A DNA stretch of 64,000 nucleotides. Origin: Jejudonia soesokkakensis. GTDB taxonomy: Bacteria > Bacteroidota > Bacteroidia > Flavobacteriales > Flavobacteriaceae. A program made the position numbers and the translations under genes. Below are positions 61,540 to 64,000 of this stretch, one piece after another. Location: NCBI RefSeq assembly GCF_042664795.1, contig NZ_JBHTBN010000001.1, positions 744,001-808,000 of the forward strand. The letters are read 5' to 3'. The number at the start of each line of letters is the position of its first letter. The stretch's first letter is position 1. The notes beneath the pieces were generated by a model that did not search any database, was not told where the DNA came from, and saw only the letters and a list, made by a program, of their open reading frames with translations.

Positions 61540-62302
61540 ATTAGAAGAACACATCCGCGAAAAATTACAGGAACGCGAGATCCAACCGTCACAGACGGCC
61601 TGGTCAAAACTGGAAGGTCAGTTAGGAGAAAGTGATCGAAAAAGCCCTTTTCTTTGGTACGCGATTGCAGCAAGTTTTATTGGAATTATAATCGTGGCCT
61701 CTTTTGTTTTTACAAAGGACAAATCGGCCACCGATTTTGTAATTGAAAATACAACTGAAAAAATAGATGCTGAAAAACCTTCAGAAATAATAAAAAATAA
61801 AAATGTAGAGAAGCGTATGACCACTATTCCTTCTGAAAATCTTGCGGTAGAACCTATAGATAAGAAAAAGGAAGAAACACTCGCGACTCAAAAGGTTATC
61901 AAAGAAAAACAAATTTTTCAGCAAAAAGAAACACCAAAACAACCTATAGCCATCGCTGAAACTAAAAATGAAGAAAAAGCTTTAGAGGTCAAAGAAGTGA
62001 ATTCAGTTTTTATAAATGACAAGCTTATTGAAAAATCAAAAGTAGAGGAAGTAGTTGCTCAGATCAACTCTATTCAGAAAACAAATAATACAGTCACTAC
62101 ACAAGAAATTGACGCCTTGTTATTAAATGCCCAGCGTGAATTACAAACTCAGCGAATTCTAAATAATTCTAAAGTTGATGCAGCAGCTCTCTTAGAAGAT
62201 ATCGAGTTCGAAATGGAACGAAGCTTTAGAGATAAAGTGTTTGATGCCTTGGGGCAAGGTTTTAATAAAGTGAGAACTGCTGTTTCAGACCGAAATAATT
62301 AA
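61526..62302 (+). CDS. Membrane-anchored partner of the sigma factor
   Basis: A 258-residue protein. Cytosolic N-terminus (about 1-40, REKLQEREIQPSQTAWSKLE), one membrane helix at about 43-62 (FLWYAIAASFIGIIIVASFV), and a long Lys/Glu/Ile-rich periplasmic part with helical EIDALLLNAQRELQTQRIL. The N-terminal segment resembles sigma-interacting anti-sigma helices of Bacteroidota, and overlap with the sigma gene supports an anti-sigma role. No classical zinc anti-sigma motif is seen. Confidence 0.75.
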   Translation: MAPIKLEEHIREKLQEREIQPSQTAWSKLEGQLGESDRKSPFLWYAIAASFIGIIIVASFVFTKDKSATDFVIENTTEKIDAEKPSEIIKNKNVEKRMTTIPSENLAVEPIDKKKEETLATQKVIKEKQIFQQKETPKQPIAIAETKNEEKALEVKEVNSVFINDKLIEKSKVEEVVAQINSIQKTNNTVTTQEIDALLLNAQRELQTQRILNNSKVDAAALLEDIEFEMERSFRDKVFDALGQGFNKVRTAVSDRNN

Positions 62303-62376
62303 TCAATAATAAACAGAGTACCAAGTTAAAATTCATCAATCTGCTTCACATCAAGAAGCACTAAAAACCGAACATT

Positions 62377-63414
62377 ATGAAAAAATCTATCTTTTACTTA
62401 CTACTGGCAAGCATGCTAGTTTCTGTGCCAAAAATCACTGCTCAAGAAGAGAATCCTAAATCTAAAATAGAACTGCTACGTGCTTCAAAAGAGGTTATTA
62501 TTGCCGAAGAGAAAGAAGCACTTAAAAAGGAGGTCGAAGCTATTATGGCTCGACAGGAAGCTAATGAGATTACCAAAGAAGTAGCAGATGCATTAAAGAA
62601 AGAAGCTGCTGAACGAAGAGCTTTAAATATCGAAAACCGCTTAGCTATAATTGATAATAAAATTGCTTTATTCGAGCGTAACGGTGAAGATTCGAGCGAA
62701 AATAAGGTGTCTATTTTTAGTGATGGAAAAACAATTGATATCCAGCTAGGAGCGCCAAAAGAACGTGAATATGACCTTAGAACTACAAGCGATCTAGTTT
62801 TTGCAGTAGGATTTAATAATGTTATCACCAAAGGAGAAAGTCTGGACGATAGCGATTTCAAAATAGGAGGGAGCCGTTTTGCAGAGTTAGGCTGGGCTTG
62901 GAAAACCAGAGTGTTTAAAGAAAGCAACTGGTTACGTGTTAAGTATGGTTTCTCCTTCCAGTTTAATGGTTTGAAACCAACAGACAACAGGTACTACGTT
63001 GAAAATGGCGATCAAACAATCTTAGAAGAATATCCATTGGACCTTAAAAAATCGAAATTCAGACAAGATAATCTGGTGTTTCCACTTCACTTCGAGTTTG
63101 GACCTTCAGAAAAAATAGAAAAGGAAGATTATTTTAGATACAATACCCATAATAAATTAAAATTTGGAATTGGAGGCTATGCCGGATTTAATTTAAGTTC
63201 ACGTCAAAAGTTAAAATTTAAAGAAGACGGAGAAGAGGTAAAGTTAAAGCTTAAAGACGATTATAACACCAATAACTTTATCTATGGTGTAAGTGCATAT
63301 CTTGGTTGGAGAGGGACAGCACTGTATGCGAAATATGATCTCAATCCGATCTTTAAAGACAATCCTATCGAGCAGCGCAATATCTCCCTCGGACTCCGAT
63401 TTGACATGGACTAA
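62377..63414 (+). CDS. Outer-membrane beta-barrel protein with N-terminal coiled coil
   Basis: A 345-residue protein with a signal peptide (1-22, ending VPKITAQ). Residues 25-105 form an Ala/Glu/Lys-rich coiled coil (KEEVEAIMARQEANEITKEV-like). Residues about 130-345 alternate aromatic beta strands (FAVGFNNVITKG, FAELGWAWKTRVF, YGFSFQFNGL) and end with a strand closing in Phe-Asp-Met-Asp (LGLRFDMD). It is typical of porin/OmpA-like barrels of unknown ligand. Third gene of the sigma operon. Confidence 0.8.
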   Translation: MKKSIFYLLLASMLVSVPKITAQEENPKSKIELLRASKEVIIAEEKEALKKEVEAIMARQEANEITKEVADALKKEAAERRALNIENRLAIIDNKIALFERNGEDSSENKVSIFSDGKTIDIQLGAPKEREYDLRTTSDLVFAVGFNNVITKGESLDDSDFKIGGSRFAELGWAWKTRVFKESNWLRVKYGFSFQFNGLKPTDNRYYVENGDQTILEEYPLDLKKSKFRQDNLVFPLHFEFGPSEKIEKEDYFRYNTHNKLKFGIGGYAGFNLSSRQKLKFKEDGEEVKLKLKDDYNTNNFIYGVSAYLGWRGTALYAKYDLNPIFKDNPIEQRNISLGLRFDMD

Positions 63415-63439
63415 TTTTCATCAATCAATTATTTAGTAG

Positions 63440-63474
63440 CCAAAGCCTTTGAGAAATCAGGGGCTTTTTTGTTG
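63440..63474 (+). terminator. Terminator after the outer-membrane protein gene
   Basis: AAAGCC-TTTGAGAAATCAGG-GGCTTTTTTG: a short GC stem followed by a T-run. Confidence 0.7.
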
Positions 63475-63523
63475 ATAACAACTAAGCTTATTAAATGGCT
63501 TTCTAAACATAATTTTTAATCTT

Positions 63524-63657
63524 TGAATACTGAATACTGAATACTGAATACTGAATACTGAATACTGAATACTGAATACTGAATACTGAATACTGAATAC
63601 TGAATACTGAATACTGAATACTGAATACTGAATACTGAATACTGAATACTGAATACT
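63524..63657. repeat. Heptamer array TGAATAC, at least 19 units
   Basis: 134 bp of perfect tandem TGAATAC with no substitution seen, running straight into a block of unknown bases. Because TGAATAC is 7 bp, each reverse frame reads the same seven-residue peptide repeat, which gives misleading open frames. It lies 105 bp before the dnaG start region. Confidence 0.98.
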
Positions 63658-63756
63658 NNNNNNNNNNNNNNNNNNNNNNNNNNNNNNNNNNNNNNNNNNN
63701 NNNNNNNNNNNNNNNNNNNNNNNNNNNNNNNNNNNNNNNNNNNNNNNNNNNNNNNN
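63658..63756. other. Assembly gap (99 N)
   Basis: All bases are unknown. The gap begins inside the heptamer array and ends at TGAATC, so it probably contains further copies that could not be resolved. The length of 99 may be nominal. Confidence 0.98.
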
Positions 63757-63762
63757 TGAATC

Positions 63763-64000
63763 TTGATTTCACGTACCACCATAGATAATGTTTTCGAAAC
63801 CGCCCGTGTTGAGGAGGTGATTGGTGATTTTGTACATTTAAAGAAATCTGGCAGTAACTTTAAAGGCTTGAGTCCTTTTAGCGATGAGCGTACTCCAAGT
63901 TTTATGGTCTCGCCTGTTAAGCAGATTTGGAAGGATTTTTCCAGCGGAAAAGGAGGAAATGTAGTGGCGTTTTTAATGGAGCATGAGCATTTTTCATATC
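63763..64000 (+). CDS. dnaG: DNA primase, N-terminal part
   Basis: The first 79 codons of DnaG, open to the window edge. TTG at 63763 is the only start with the known N-terminus: it begins ISRTTIDNVFETARVEEVIG and continues FVHLKKSGSNFKGLSPFSDE, RTPSFMVSPVKQIWKDF and SGKGGNVVAFLMEHEHFS. An in-frame TGA stands two codons upstream, so no earlier start is possible. DnaG synthesises RNA primers for replication. The zinc-binding Cys/His of the usual N-terminus are not in this segment: the visible part shows the flavobacterial form without a clear CHC2 in the first 80 residues. Confidence 0.93.
   Translation, partial: MISRTTIDNVFETARVEEVIGDFVHLKKSGSNFKGLSPFSDERTPSFMVSPVKQIWKDFSSGKGGNVVAFLMEHEHFSY

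Noticed and set aside
63524..63657. CRISPR-like array
   Set aside because: The 7-bp units are contiguous with no spacers, and no Cas genes are seen.
63503..63782. Reverse frames reading a seven-residue repeat peptide
   Set aside because: These are artefacts of the TGAATAC array and run through unknown bases.
1..64000. tRNA or rRNA genes
   Set aside because: No cloverleaf or rRNA-like sequence was recognised by eye; a tRNAscan run was not possible.

Overview
The window is AT-rich chromosomal DNA of a member of the Bacteroidota, most likely family Flavobacteriaceae. The evidence is a gliding-motility ABC ATPase (GldA), C-terminal type IX secretion (T9SS) sorting domains, DUF3857/transglutaminase proteins, a split methionine synthase, promoters with the Bacteroidota TAnnTTTG -7 box, and a DnaG N-terminus of flavobacterial type. 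No rRNA, tRNA, CRISPR array or transposase was recognised. I cannot name the species.

Layout. 1-1560: end of a coiled-coil gene, then a gene-free tandem duplication (unit about 428 bp) carrying 11-bp and 7-bp short repeats. 1562-8462: an accessory island on the minus strand. It has a two-gene MazG / GIY-YIG-helicase-S24 cassette, a decayed gene fragment, and a tight seven-gene operon (TerB-like protein, coiled-coil membrane protein, vWA-like lipoprotein, secreted nuclease and small Cys-rich proteins). 8664-12428: a TPR histidine kinase and response regulator with very small Cys-containing proteins and repeated TACGG/CCGTA motifs. 13153-19178: cold-shock protein, a secreted protein with an Hcp-like motif, an FAD oxidoreductase and a truncated copy of it, a copper-binding four-helix protein, DUF2188 and DUF3124 proteins. 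19303-28646: a signalling cluster with two paralogous TPR histidine kinases, a LuxR-type regulator and small exported proteins; three near-identical palindromes suggest a local regulon.

28643-40637: amidase, M28 peptidase and the methionine/SAM cycle (metK; metH in two pieces around a PLP dehydratase; metF). metK is preceded by an apparent SAM-II (long-loop) riboswitch and metH by a SAM-I riboswitch, and each has a downstream 10-nt sequence perfectly complementary to its own aptamer. 40706-56093: housekeeping genes for envelope, shikimate pathway and RNA metabolism (PagL-like deacylase, gldA, DAHP synthase-chorismate mutase, rsgA, dtd, paired transglutaminase-like proteins, mazG-like, aroA, queA, a T9SS protease, rlmN). 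56153-64000: a T9SS-sorted protein, a phosphodiesterase-TPR-sulfotransferase fusion with a small coupled gene, a polyprenyl synthase, an ECF sigma operon, a heptamer array running into an assembly gap, and the 5' end of dnaG.

Best candidates for undescribed biology: the autocleavable-looking GIY-YIG/helicase/S24 fusion with MazG, the TerB/TM-coiled-coil/vWA/nuclease operon, the palindromic regulon around the TPR kinases, and the shared alternative-pairing design of the two SAM riboswitches. All functions are read from sequence only; no database search was run.
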